NCBI RefSeq assembly: GCF_900111605.1
Contig: NZ_FOIA01000014.1
Location: 30,624-94,623, forward strand
From: Nitrosomonas marina
GTDB lineage: Bacteria > Pseudomonadota > Gammaproteobacteria > Burkholderiales > Nitrosomonadaceae
Length of the DNA: 64,000 nt
Reading direction: 5' to 3'
A model generated the notes under the pieces. The model was not told the DNA's origin and searched no databases. It saw only the letters and a program-made list of their open reading frames with translations. Within the stretch, counting starts at the first letter, position 1, and each line of letters opens with the position of its first letter. The position numbers were made by a program, and so were the translations under genes. This document shows, one piece after another, positions 20,947-29,058 of this stretch.

Positions 20947-20966
20947 ACTCTATCAATATCATATTG
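20947..20966. repeat. Solitary copy of the 15464-15722 element's terminal repeat
   Basis: ACTCTATCAATATCATATTG matches the first 20 bases of the 259-bp element's inverted repeat at 19 positions. Homology stops right after, and no second end or hairpin arms follow. It is flanked by CTAGT (20942-20946) and ACTAG (20974-20978). It is either a remnant left after deletion or an insertion-independent motif. Confidence 0.6.
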
Positions 20967-21002
20967 AAAGAACACTAGCATTATAGTTATATAAGCGGAT
21001 GT

Positions 21003-21021
21003 GAGATAATCGCATTATCTC
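21003..21021. promoter_or_regulatory. Palindrome upstream of glnA
   Basis: GAGATAAT (21003-21010) and ATTATCTC (21014-21021) form a perfect 8-bp dyad with a 3-base spacer, about 145 bases before the glnA start. It may be an operator for a dimeric regulator. The protein is not identifiable, and it does not resemble a sigma54 -24/-12 element. Confidence 0.4.
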
Positions 21022-21072
21022 AAAATAAATTCCGACTATAATCAGTAAACCTCCTCATCTTTTCTGTGTATC

Positions 21073-21112
21073 AAACCGGCATCAAAAGATTTATCAACCG
21101 GTTTGGTATAAT
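21073..21112 (+). promoter_or_regulatory. Inverted repeat and -10 box before glnA
   Basis: AAACCGG (21073-21079) and CCGGTTT (21098-21104) form a dyad immediately before TATAAT (21107-21112). The -10 is excellent but there is no TTGACA-like -35 at the right distance, so an activator binding at or near the dyad is plausible. Transcription would start about 45 bases before the glnA ATG. Confidence 0.45.
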
Positions 21113-21164
21113 ACTGTCTAATGATTTAATATTTTTTTATAACGATGTTTGCCTGGAGAAAATA

Positions 21165-22574
21165 ATGGCTGTATCTGATGTTTTGAAATTGATTCAAGAC
21201 AGTAAAGTTAAGTTTGTCGATTTGCGCTTTACCGACACCAATGGAAAAGAGCAGCATGTCACTATCCCATCACATAATTTTGACGCAGACAAATTCGAAG
21301 ATGGCCTTCCTTTTGATGGTTCATCGATTGCTGGGTGGAAAAGCATACAGGCCTCCGATATGTTGCTGATTCCAGATCCAGACACAGCCAATCTGGATCC
21401 GTTTATGGACGATCTCACACTGATTATGACTTGCGACGTCGTTGAACCGGCTGACGGCAAGGGCTATAGCCGTGACCCTCGATCACTGGCAAAACGTGGT
21501 GAAATTTATCTCAAGTCAACCGGTATTGGGGATATTGCCTACTTTGGACCCGAACCGGAATTTTTTATTTTCGATTCCGTATACTGGCATACCGACATGT
21601 CCGGATGTTCGGTCAAAATCGAATCCGAAGAAGCAGCATGGAGCTCGGTGATCAAATATGACAGTGGCAATATTGGTCATCGTCCCGCAATCAAGGGGGG
21701 ATATTTTCCGGTTCCACCGGTTGATTCATTGCAAAACATCCGTTCGACCATGTGCCAGACGCTGGAGCAGCTTGGCATTCCCGTTGAAGTACACCATCAT
21801 GAAGTCGCGACAGCGGGTCAGTGCGAAATCGGAACGCGTTTTAACAGTCTGGTTAAACGTGCTGACTGGAATCAGTTACTCAAATACGTCGTGCATAATG
21901 TTGCACACTCGTATGGCAAAACAGCGACATTTATGCCCAAACCGATCGTGGGAGACAATGGTTCCGGTATGCATGTACACCAATCAATCTGGAAAGATGG
22001 CGAAAACCTGTTTTCCGGTAACGGTTACGCAGGATTATCGGAAACTGCGCTGTTTTATATCGGCGGGATTTTGAAACATGCCAAAGCGCTCAATGCTATC
22101 ACCAATCCGGGAACAAATTCCTATAAACGACTGGTCGCGGGGTTTGAAGCGCCCGTAAACATGGCTTATTCGGCAAGCAACCGTTCTGCTGCAATCCGCA
22201 TACCACACTCGAACAGTCCTAAAGGCCGACGGATTGAAGTGCGCTTCCCGGACCCGACCGCCAATCCTTATCTTGCTTTTACTGCCCTGATGATGGCCGG
22301 TCTGGATGGTATTCAAAACAAAATCCATCCAGGTGATCCAATGGACAAAAATCTCTATGACCTCCCTCCTGAGGAAGCGGCCAAAGTACCTAGTACCTGC
22401 GCTTCACTCGATGAAGCGCTGGCTAGTCTTGATCAGGACCGTGATTTTCTGATTCGCGGCGGCGTGTTTACGCACGACATGATTGATGCATATATACATC
22501 TAAAAATGGAAGAAGTCAGACTGTTGCGCACGACTACCCACCCAGTCGAATTTGACATGTACTATAGTTTATAG
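21165..22574 (+). CDS. glnA: Glutamine synthetase, type I
   Basis: Condenses ammonium and glutamate to glutamine at ATP cost, as a cytosolic dodecamer; it is the main ammonium-assimilating enzyme. The 469-residue product has the beta-grasp N-terminus ([22 protein letters not shown]), catalytic-domain motifs ([39 protein letters not shown]) and the adenylylation site [10 protein letters not shown], with Tyr at about residue 398, implying GlnE control. ATG 21165 with GGAGA upstream was chosen because the 33-residue extension is not family-like. Downstream are DUF4124 genes, but ntrB/ntrC are absent here. Confidence 0.98.
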   Translation: MAVSDVLKLIQDSKVKFVDLRFTDTNGKEQHVTIPSHNFDADKFEDGLPFDGSSIAGWKSIQASDMLLIPDPDTANLDPFMDDLTLIMTCDVVEPADGKGYSRDPRSLAKRGEIYLKSTGIGDIAYFGPEPEFFIFDSVYWHTDMSGCSVKIESEEAAWSSVIKYDSGNIGHRPAIKGGYFPVPPVDSLQNIRSTMCQTLEQLGIPVEVHHHEVATAGQCEIGTRFNSLVKRADWNQLLKYVVHNVAHSYGKTATFMPKPIVGDNGSGMHVHQSIWKDGENLFSGNGYAGLSETALFYIGGILKHAKALNAITNPGTNSYKRLVAGFEAPVNMAYSASNRSAAIRIPHSNSPKGRRIEVRFPDPTANPYLAFTALMMAGLDGIQNKIHPGDPMDKNLYDLPPEEAAKVPSTCASLDEALASLDQDRDFLIRGGVFTHDMIDAYIHLKMEEVRLLRTTTHPVEFDMYYSL

Positions 22575-22693
22575 CCTCCCAGTGCGGAAGATACCCGCCA
22601 GCCTGCGCAGTTCACATTCAAAGGAAATAAACTATTGACATCTGCTTTATCAAAAGGGCCCGGCAACTGACACCACCCCGACTGGTACCGACA

Positions 22694-22744
22694 CGGTAAA
22701 ACAATCAAAAAGAAGAGATTATCGTTCTTTTTTTTGCTTTACCG
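22694..22744 (+). terminator. Terminator-like hairpin after glnA
   Basis: CGGTAAA (22694-22700) pairs with TTTACCG (22738-22744), with an inner AAAAAGAA (22707-22714) pairing to TTCTTTTT (22725-22732). The T-rich descending strand could end the glnA transcript before the DUF4124 genes. Confidence 0.55.
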
Positions 22745-22818
22745 CGCAATCTTAATTGATAAACTGTTGACTGTTTAATCAATTTATCGCAACTCGATTT
22801 GTTTTCTTGAACAATACT

Positions 22819-23265
22819 ATGAGTAAGCCAGGTATAGTCATTATTTTGATGTGCATGGGTCTGAATAGTCTACCAGAGCTGGTTGCCGGTTCCACTATTT
22901 ACAAATATGTTGATCAGGACGGGAATATCACATTTACCAATCGCCCGATAAAAGGCGGAGAAAAACTGCAATCATCGCAGCAGCCGCCGCAGTCATCCCG
23001 TAAGGCTGTACTCCACATACCCAAACAATCTCACAACAATACCGTTCAGATACAAAGCAAACGCGAACTCAAACGGCGGGAGATTCTCGAACATGAACTG
23101 GCCACTGAAATGGTGTTATTCACTGACACTCGAAGAAATCTGTCTTTACTGAATAATGAGGCAGAGCATCAGCTCCAAAAAGAAAAAATCAAGCAATTAC
23201 GCAGCAAAATGCTACGTCATAAAAATAATATTACCGCCTTAAAAAAGGAACTTACAAAACTGTAG
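22819..23265 (+). CDS. DUF4124 envelope protein
   Basis: A 148-residue protein with a hydrophobic signal segment (PGIVIILMCMGLNSLPELVAG) followed by the DUF4124 signature IYKYVDQDGNITFTNRP, and a lysine/glutamate-rich helical tail likely to form a coiled coil. DUF4124 proteins are small periplasmic proteins of unknown function, common beside glnA in betaproteobacteria. ATG 22819 is preferred over the in-frame TTG at 22807. Confidence 0.82.
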   Translation: MSKPGIVIILMCMGLNSLPELVAGSTIYKYVDQDGNITFTNRPIKGGEKLQSSQQPPQSSRKAVLHIPKQSHNNTVQIQSKRELKRREILEHELATEMVLFTDTRRNLSLLNNEAEHQLQKEKIKQLRSKMLRHKNNITALKKELTKL

Positions 23266-23287
23266 TATACAAATCAGGTAAACGATT

Positions 23288-23740
23288 ATGAAATCAAGTC
23301 ATCCCCTCCTGCTGGCAATAATGCTATTGAGCTATTCCGGACAATCTTTCTCGGGTGTTTATAAGCAAGTCGATGAACACGGCAATGTTACCTACTCAAA
23401 TGTCCAATCCAGAGATGCCGAAAAAATCGATCTGCCACCACTCGTTGTCGTTCCTTCAGTTAATAGTGACGGTGTGGACTCCAGAATCAGAAATAGACGA
23501 GAAAACAAAATTTTAAAAGGACAACGCCAAGAACTCGAGCAGCAAATTGCTGAACAGGCACAACAGCTTGACAAGCTTAAAAATGAATACAAAGATGGCC
23601 AACCAGATCGTTTGGGCAGCGAACGCAATTACCAGAGATATCTGGACCGGGTCGATCGATTGAAAAAAGAAATCGGCTTTCGCGAAGCCAATTTACAGAC
23701 TTTGCAGCGCCAACTGGAAGAATTACCGAAACCTAATTAA
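23288..23740 (+). CDS. DUF4124 envelope protein, second copy
   Basis: A 150-residue paralogue of the preceding gene, 22 bases downstream. It has a signal peptide (MKSSHPLLLAIMLLSYSGQSFS), then VYKQVDEHGNVTYSN, a proline-rich linker, and a coiled-coil half (about residues 75-145) rich in Q, E, L and K. Divergence between the two copies is large outside the first domain, so the duplication is old or each was kept for a separate partner. Function unknown. Confidence 0.83.
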   Translation: MKSSHPLLLAIMLLSYSGQSFSGVYKQVDEHGNVTYSNVQSRDAEKIDLPPLVVVPSVNSDGVDSRIRNRRENKILKGQRQELEQQIAEQAQQLDKLKNEYKDGQPDRLGSERNYQRYLDRVDRLKKEIGFREANLQTLQRQLEELPKPN

Positions 23741-23912
23741 GCACGAAAAGCCACTTTTTGTTAGCTGAGCAGCCGAGATGCTCCTATCCCCTGCATCAAC
23801 ATTCACAAACCAGCATTCAGTAAATCATTTGATTTTCTTAGTAAAATACAGCACCATCTGATATGTAAAGAAAAAATACTGTTACCTGTTACGTTTACGG
23901 TAGTGATACTGC

Positions 23913-25277
23913 ATGTCCATTCATTCCATTAATCCTGCGACTGGCGAAACTATACATTCATTTCCTGTTCTGCAGAACCACGCGATTGAGTCGATCCTGA
24001 AAAGTGCCGCAACAGCTCAGTTTCACTGGAAAGCACTGGATTTCAATCAACGATCTGCATATTTCAACAAGCTTGCCCAGATTCTGCGCCAGTCCCGAGA
24101 CAAATATGCACATCTGATCACAGAGGAAATGGGCAAATTACTGAAAGAAGCCAGATCAGAAGTGGAAAAATGTGCGCTGGCTTGTGAATATTATGCTGAA
24201 CACGCTGCTGCATTTCTGGCTGATGAACCAATTGTATCCGATGCAGGCCGAAGCTACGTTTCATACCAGCCTTTAGGTGTTGTGTTCTGCATAATGCCCT
24301 GGAATTTTCCGTTCTGGCAAGTATTGCGTGCCGCTGCTCCGGCAATGATGGCAGGAAACACTGTTGTTCTGAAGCATGCATCAAATGTACCGCGTTGTTC
24401 GCTGGCACTGGAAGCGATATTTCGCGAAGCCGATTTTCCTGAAAACACGTTCCGCAGTGTATTAATCACATCTGCTCAGGTTGAACAGGTCATTGCAAGC
24501 GAGCATATCGCTGCGGTCACCTTAACTGGTAGTAAAACCGCGGGACGCAAAGTTGCTGCAGTGGCAGGTCATCATCTGAAAAAGTGCGTACTTGAGCTCG
24601 GCGGTTCAGACCCCTTCGTCATACTTGCAGATGCGGATATTACATTTACAGCGAAACAGGCAGTCATTGGCCGATTTCAAAATATGGGGCAAAGCTGTAT
24701 TGCTGCTAAACGTTTCATTATTGTTGAAACAATTGCCGATGAATTCATTTCATCTTTCAAAGATCTGGTCAGCCAGCTACGGTATGGTGATCCCAAAAAT
24801 GACGCAACAGATATTGCACCGATGGCCCGCACCGACCTGCGTGCTGACCTGCACAAACAGGTTAAACGCAGCTTATCCATGGGCGCGAAATTAATTGCGG
24901 GCGGCACTTTCATGCAAACGCAGGGAGCCTATTATGTACCAACAATTCTGGACCAGGTGCGCCCAGGAATGCCTGCATTTGATGAAGAAATGTTTGGTCC
25001 TGTCGCGGCGTTCGTTCGCGCGCGTGATGTTGAGGACGCTGTCGCATTAGCCAACCAGACTCAATTTGGTCTGGGCGCCAGTATATGGACACAAAACATC
25101 ACTCAGGGCGAGACAGCGGCAAATGAAATACAGGCAGGCTGTACGTTTATCAACGGTATCGTCAAGAGCGATCCCCGTCTGCCATTCGGTGGCATCAAAC
25201 ATTCCGGTTTCGGGCGAGAACTGTCCTACCACGGCATTCGGGAATTCGTGAACGTCAAAACGACCTGGATCAAATAA
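23913..25277 (+). CDS. NAD(P)-dependent succinate-semialdehyde/aldehyde dehydrogenase
   Basis: Oxidises an aldehyde to the acid. The 454-residue length and N-terminus (SIHSINPATGETIHSF) match the short Sad/GabD-2 type of succinate-semialdehyde dehydrogenases. Active-site features are the oxyanion Asn in MPWNFPFWQ, cofactor-binding VTLTGSKTAGRKVA, general base Glu in LELGGSDPF, and catalytic Cys in MGQSCIAAKRF. In organisms with a rewired TCA cycle such an enzyme can bypass 2-oxoglutarate dehydrogenase. Stands alone; starts ATG with little Shine-Dalgarno. Confidence 0.9.
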   Translation: MSIHSINPATGETIHSFPVLQNHAIESILKSAATAQFHWKALDFNQRSAYFNKLAQILRQSRDKYAHLITEEMGKLLKEARSEVEKCALACEYYAEHAAAFLADEPIVSDAGRSYVSYQPLGVVFCIMPWNFPFWQVLRAAAPAMMAGNTVVLKHASNVPRCSLALEAIFREADFPENTFRSVLITSAQVEQVIASEHIAAVTLTGSKTAGRKVAAVAGHHLKKCVLELGGSDPFVILADADITFTAKQAVIGRFQNMGQSCIAAKRFIIVETIADEFISSFKDLVSQLRYGDPKNDATDIAPMARTDLRADLHKQVKRSLSMGAKLIAGGTFMQTQGAYYVPTILDQVRPGMPAFDEEMFGPVAAFVRARDVEDAVALANQTQFGLGASIWTQNITQGETAANEIQAGCTFINGIVKSDPRLPFGGIKHSGFGRELSYHGIREFVNVKTTWIK

Positions 25278-25577
25278 CATCGAATTCTATCCGTATCCTT
25301 GATCTGATTCGGTGCTGTTAGAGCAGTCATTGCCATCTATTATCATCACATGCCATTAGTAAAATAAAAAATACGTTTTTCCTCAAGCTGTCAGTGGCTG
25401 CTCATAATTTCCTGATTTTGGATCGTGAAATAAAAATCGTCTGAAATAGAAGCTGCCGCCAATGCAGATAAAGAAACACAGGAATTTTTTCTGCTACTAT
25501 TAGCACACAATTCGATAAACATGATTGATGAATGAATCGCATAATGTTTTGCGCTGCGCAAACGCGATATTACCGAC
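25278..25577. other. Intergenic region before the secretion operon
   Basis: About 300 AT-rich bases with no convincing gene. A 64-residue minus-strand frame is present but lacks coding features. It should carry the promoter of the ABC-HlyD-TolC operon; no strong promoter consensus was found. Confidence 0.4.
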
Positions 25578-27749
25578 GTGACCAACCGTCCTGCTTTGAA
25601 ACATTCCTCCCATACTCTAACTTTTTTTCGTAACCTCGCTGCAGGTGCAGGGCGTGACGTGCCCGATGCGACTATAGAGAACGCTCTCAGGACCAGTCTC
25701 TCGCCGGCTCTTTTTGACGGCTCGACAGACCTGAATATAACCCGGCACCTCGGAACACTCTGTCACAGGCTCGGACTCACAATCAATCATATCCTGGTCC
25801 ATCCTGAGGAGGCAGTCAGTCTCGTTTCAACCCACCGGCCTGTCCTGTTAGTGATTCAACGGACACATGGCCGGGAACTGATGATGATGCGAGGAGGTAA
25901 TGAACCGACAATAAAAGTGGATATACTCGACGCCAATCAGCAGCACGAGCTGCATCTGCCACGTATCAATGTCATCAGGGAACTTGAATTGTCCGATGGC
26001 AGGTTACTGGCCGCATTCAGCATCGAGGCAATGGCATGGACTGCCGGGCCACCATCTACAACCACTAAACAGCATCCACTTGCGCGGCTCTGGCAATTCG
26101 TCGAGCCGGACCGTACCGAAATTCTGATTGTTGTCGGGTTTGCGATAGGCCTTGGCATACTCACACTGGCCATACCGATTGCAGTCCAGGCAATGGTCAA
26201 TTTCGTTGCATTCGGAGGCCTGATGCAGCCATTGATTGTAGTTGGCCTTTTACTGTTATTTTTTCTGGCATTCGCAGGTGCGATCCGTATTTTCAAGTTT
26301 TATACCGTCGAGATTCTGCAAAGGCGGTTATTTGTCCGAGTAGTTTCTGAACTTTCTGCGCGGCTGCCGCGTGTACGTCGCGAAGCGCTCGATCACAATC
26401 AGGGACCGGTACTTGTCAATCGGTTTTTCGAGGTAATAACGATTCAGAAGGCTGGTTCAGCACTGCTGATCGACGGACTTGACATCGTGCTGCAGGCAAG
26501 CATTGGATTGCTTGTACTTGGATTCTATCATCCCCTGCTGTTGCTGTTCGACGTATTACTGATCTCTTCAATCGTCTTTATACTGTTTGTCATGGGACGT
26601 GGCGCTATACGGACCGCAGTATCGGAATCCACCGCAAAACATGCGGTTGCAGGTGCGCTGGAAGAATTACTTCGAATCCCGATTACCTATAAACTCGCCG
26701 GTGCATCTGAGTTTGCACGTGCTCGCCTGGCAGAACTTTCCGGCAATTACATCCATGCGAGACGCAATCATTTTCGTGTTGTATTTCGCCAGCAATGGGG
26801 TGCGGTGATCTTGCATACCGTGGCTGCAACCACGCTGCTTACACTCGGCGGTTGGCTGGTGATCGAGGGACAGCTCACACTGGGACAGCTTGTTGCCGCC
26901 GAGCTGATCGTATCTGTCGCACTGCTGTCATTTGTCAAGTTTGGCAAGCGTCTTGAGGCGTTCTATGATGTTGCAGCTGCAGCTGACAAGCTGGCCACAC
27001 TGATGGACCTGCCACTGGAAAAAGACGGCGGCGAGTCGGTCATTCCGAATATTGCTGGAGTCGATCTAGAACTGCGTCGGGTCTCGTATAAGTATGTGTC
27101 AGGTAATGACTGTATCAAGGATTTTTCACTGACGCTCGAACCGAATGCCAAAGTTGCAGTGTCCGGCCCGAGGCGCTCTGGAAAGAGCACACTGGCAGAA
27201 CTTGTAACTGGCCTTCGTCACCCGGATTCCGGCGTCGTGCTATTCGATGGTATCGATCTGCGGGATATCGCTGATGTGTCAATTCGTTCACAGCTCGAAC
27301 TGGTCAAGGATCTGGAAATCGTCGAAGGAACCATTCTTGACAATATCAGACTCGGACGCTCCGATGTCACCGCCACACAAATCCGCAAAATGCTGGAACG
27401 ATTCGGCATTCTGGAAGAAATCACAGAACTTCCTCATGGATTAAGAACCCCATTATCCTCGACAGGCGCGCCATTGTCGCGCTCTACAGTACTACTGCTG
27501 ATGTTGGCGCGTGCTTGTGTTTGCAGTCCGCGGCTGATTGTAATCGACGACACACTGGATCAAATCGATTCCGAATCGCTTTCCCGCGTCATGACAGTAT
27601 TGACTGACCCGTCATCGTCCTGGAGTCTGCTCGTTTTCACCAATCGTCCAGATGTGGTCGCGGCGATGGATAAAATTGTACAGCTTGATTCGCCTGCGCC
27701 TCGTGGAAAGGCTGACAGGGAACGTGCTAATAGGACGGACGATGCGTAA
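25578..27749 (+). CDS. Type I secretion-like ABC transporter with degenerate ATPase
   Basis: A 723-residue protein starting at GTG. Residues 1-150 form a soluble domain placed like the C39 peptidase-like domain of HlyB-type exporters, without a catalytic Cys motif. Residues about 170-440 hold the six-helix ABC membrane domain, and about 490-710 the nucleotide-binding domain. Walker A is intact (GPRRSGKST). However, the signature is LSRST where LSGGQ is expected, the Walker B catalytic Glu is Asp (LIVIDDTLD), the H-loop His is Asn (FTNRPD), and the Q-loop Gln is apparently Lys. It overlaps the hlyD-like gene by eight bases. Confidence 0.88.
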   Translation: MTNRPALKHSSHTLTFFRNLAAGAGRDVPDATIENALRTSLSPALFDGSTDLNITRHLGTLCHRLGLTINHILVHPEEAVSLVSTHRPVLLVIQRTHGRELMMMRGGNEPTIKVDILDANQQHELHLPRINVIRELELSDGRLLAAFSIEAMAWTAGPPSTTTKQHPLARLWQFVEPDRTEILIVVGFAIGLGILTLAIPIAVQAMVNFVAFGGLMQPLIVVGLLLLFFLAFAGAIRIFKFYTVEILQRRLFVRVVSELSARLPRVRREALDHNQGPVLVNRFFEVITIQKAGSALLIDGLDIVLQASIGLLVLGFYHPLLLLFDVLLISSIVFILFVMGRGAIRTAVSESTAKHAVAGALEELLRIPITYKLAGASEFARARLAELSGNYIHARRNHFRVVFRQQWGAVILHTVAATTLLTLGGWLVIEGQLTLGQLVAAELIVSVALLSFVKFGKRLEAFYDVAAAADKLATLMDLPLEKDGGESVIPNIAGVDLELRRVSYKYVSGNDCIKDFSLTLEPNAKVAVSGPRRSGKSTLAELVTGLRHPDSGVVLFDGIDLRDIADVSIRSQLELVKDLEIVEGTILDNIRLGRSDVTATQIRKMLERFGILEEITELPHGLRTPLSSTGAPLSRSTVLLLMLARACVCSPRLIVIDDTLDQIDSESLSRVMTVLTDPSSSWSLLVFTNRPDVVAAMDKIVQLDSPAPRGKADRERANRTDDA

Positions 27750-29058
27750 TTACACAGATTCACGAGCACTCGCGCCACTGTACAGCGTAGAGTTTTCTCG
27801 TTGGATCCGGCCAGCCGGGATCGCACTTTTCAGTTTGTTCATAATAGCCCCTGCAGTCGCATTATTCGCTCCGTGGCAGCAGAATGTCTCTGGATCGGGG
27901 CGGGTTTCAGCGTTCACGCCGCTCGACCGGCCTCAGGAAGTGCAGGCGCCTGTTACCGGACGGGTCGTAGACGTTTTCGTGGGTGAAGCTGAAGCAGTTG
28001 TCAGAGGTGATCCGTTATTACGCCTGGTCGACATTGATCCAAAGAAGATTACGCGTCTCGAAGCAAAGCTGGAAGCGACCCGCAAAGACCTTCAATACAC
28101 CGTCCAGAATATCTCAACTTATGAAGCACAAATGTCAATTCTGGGCAATGCCCGCGACCTTGCTGTCAAGGCATTCACGGCCAAGGTGGAGATCGCCGAA
28201 GAACAATTACGCTCGGCCCGGCAGCGGCTGCGGGCAGCACAGGCTGAACGCGATTTTGCACGAGAACAGGAAATGCGGATAGCGCGACTGTCGCCCGAAT
28301 TTGTCGAAGAAATCAAACTGCTTGAGGCAATTGCGCAACGCAAACGTACGGAAGCCGCAGCCGCAAGCGCCAAAGCCGATGTTGAAGCTGCCAAAGCTTC
28401 GCATCGTAATGCTATCGCTGAGCTCGGCGAAGAGCGCGAAATTGCCAATGCCAAACTGGAAGAAGCCCGCGCAAAAATGCAAGAATCATCGTCCAAAGCC
28501 GCTGAAATCCGTGCGAAAATCGCCGATCTTGAAGGTGAACTGCGCGCACAACAGACGCAGATGGTCACAGCACCGCGCAATGGACGGGTTTTTCGTCTGC
28601 GCGTCAATACTGAATCCTCGATCGTTAAGCAGGGCCAGGTGCTCCTTCAGATTGTCCCGGTTGCGCACCAACCGGCTGTCGAGTTGTGGGTACGCGGTGT
28701 TGATGCGCCGCTAATTCAACCTGGACGCAAAGTCCGCCTGCAATTCGAAGGGTGGCCTGCAATACAGTTCGTCGGTTGGCCATCGGTCGCCGTCGGGACT
28801 TTTGGTGGTATCGTTTCTCTCGTCGATCCAACTGACAGCGGACACGGCCGCTTCCGGCTTCTCATCGTACCTGATCCCGATGACCAACCCTGGCCCGACG
28901 AGCAGTGGCTTCGTCAGGGGGTTCGCGCCAAAGGCTGGGTGCTGCTCAACGAAGTAGCACTATGGTATGAGCTTTGGCGCCAACTGAACGGCTTCCCACC
29001 CGTAATCGCATTATCCGAACCTGACTCGAAAAACATTGACTCAGCAAAGCCGCAATGA
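27742..29058 (+). CDS. HlyD-family periplasmic adaptor
   Basis: Membrane fusion protein of 438 residues from ATG 27742, bridging the ABC inner-membrane pump and the TolC-like outer-membrane channel. One N-terminal membrane helix (about residues 25-45) is followed by a lipoyl-type half (QAPVTGRVVDVFVGEAEAV), a very long Ala/Glu/Arg-rich coiled coil (about 90-280), and the second lipoyl half (VTAPRNGRVFRL) with beta-barrel domains. The TolC gene starts within its stop (ATGA). Confidence 0.92.
   Translation: MRNYTDSRALAPLYSVEFSRWIRPAGIALFSLFIIAPAVALFAPWQQNVSGSGRVSAFTPLDRPQEVQAPVTGRVVDVFVGEAEAVVRGDPLLRLVDIDPKKITRLEAKLEATRKDLQYTVQNISTYEAQMSILGNARDLAVKAFTAKVEIAEEQLRSARQRLRAAQAERDFAREQEMRIARLSPEFVEEIKLLEAIAQRKRTEAAAASAKADVEAAKASHRNAIAELGEEREIANAKLEEARAKMQESSSKAAEIRAKIADLEGELRAQQTQMVTAPRNGRVFRLRVNTESSIVKQGQVLLQIVPVAHQPAVELWVRGVDAPLIQPGRKVRLQFEGWPAIQFVGWPSVAVGTFGGIVSLVDPTDSGHGRFRLLIVPDPDDQPWPDEQWLRQGVRAKGWVLLNEVALWYELWRQLNGFPPVIALSEPDSKNIDSAKPQ

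Noticed and set aside
25391..25585. 64-residue minus-strand ORF before the ABC gene
   Set aside because: No ribosome binding site, Ser-rich composition, and it runs into the start of the ABC gene on the other strand.
28119..28607. 162-residue minus-strand ORF opposite the HlyD gene
   Set aside because: Arg/Ser/Ala-rich antisense shadow of the HlyD coiled coil.
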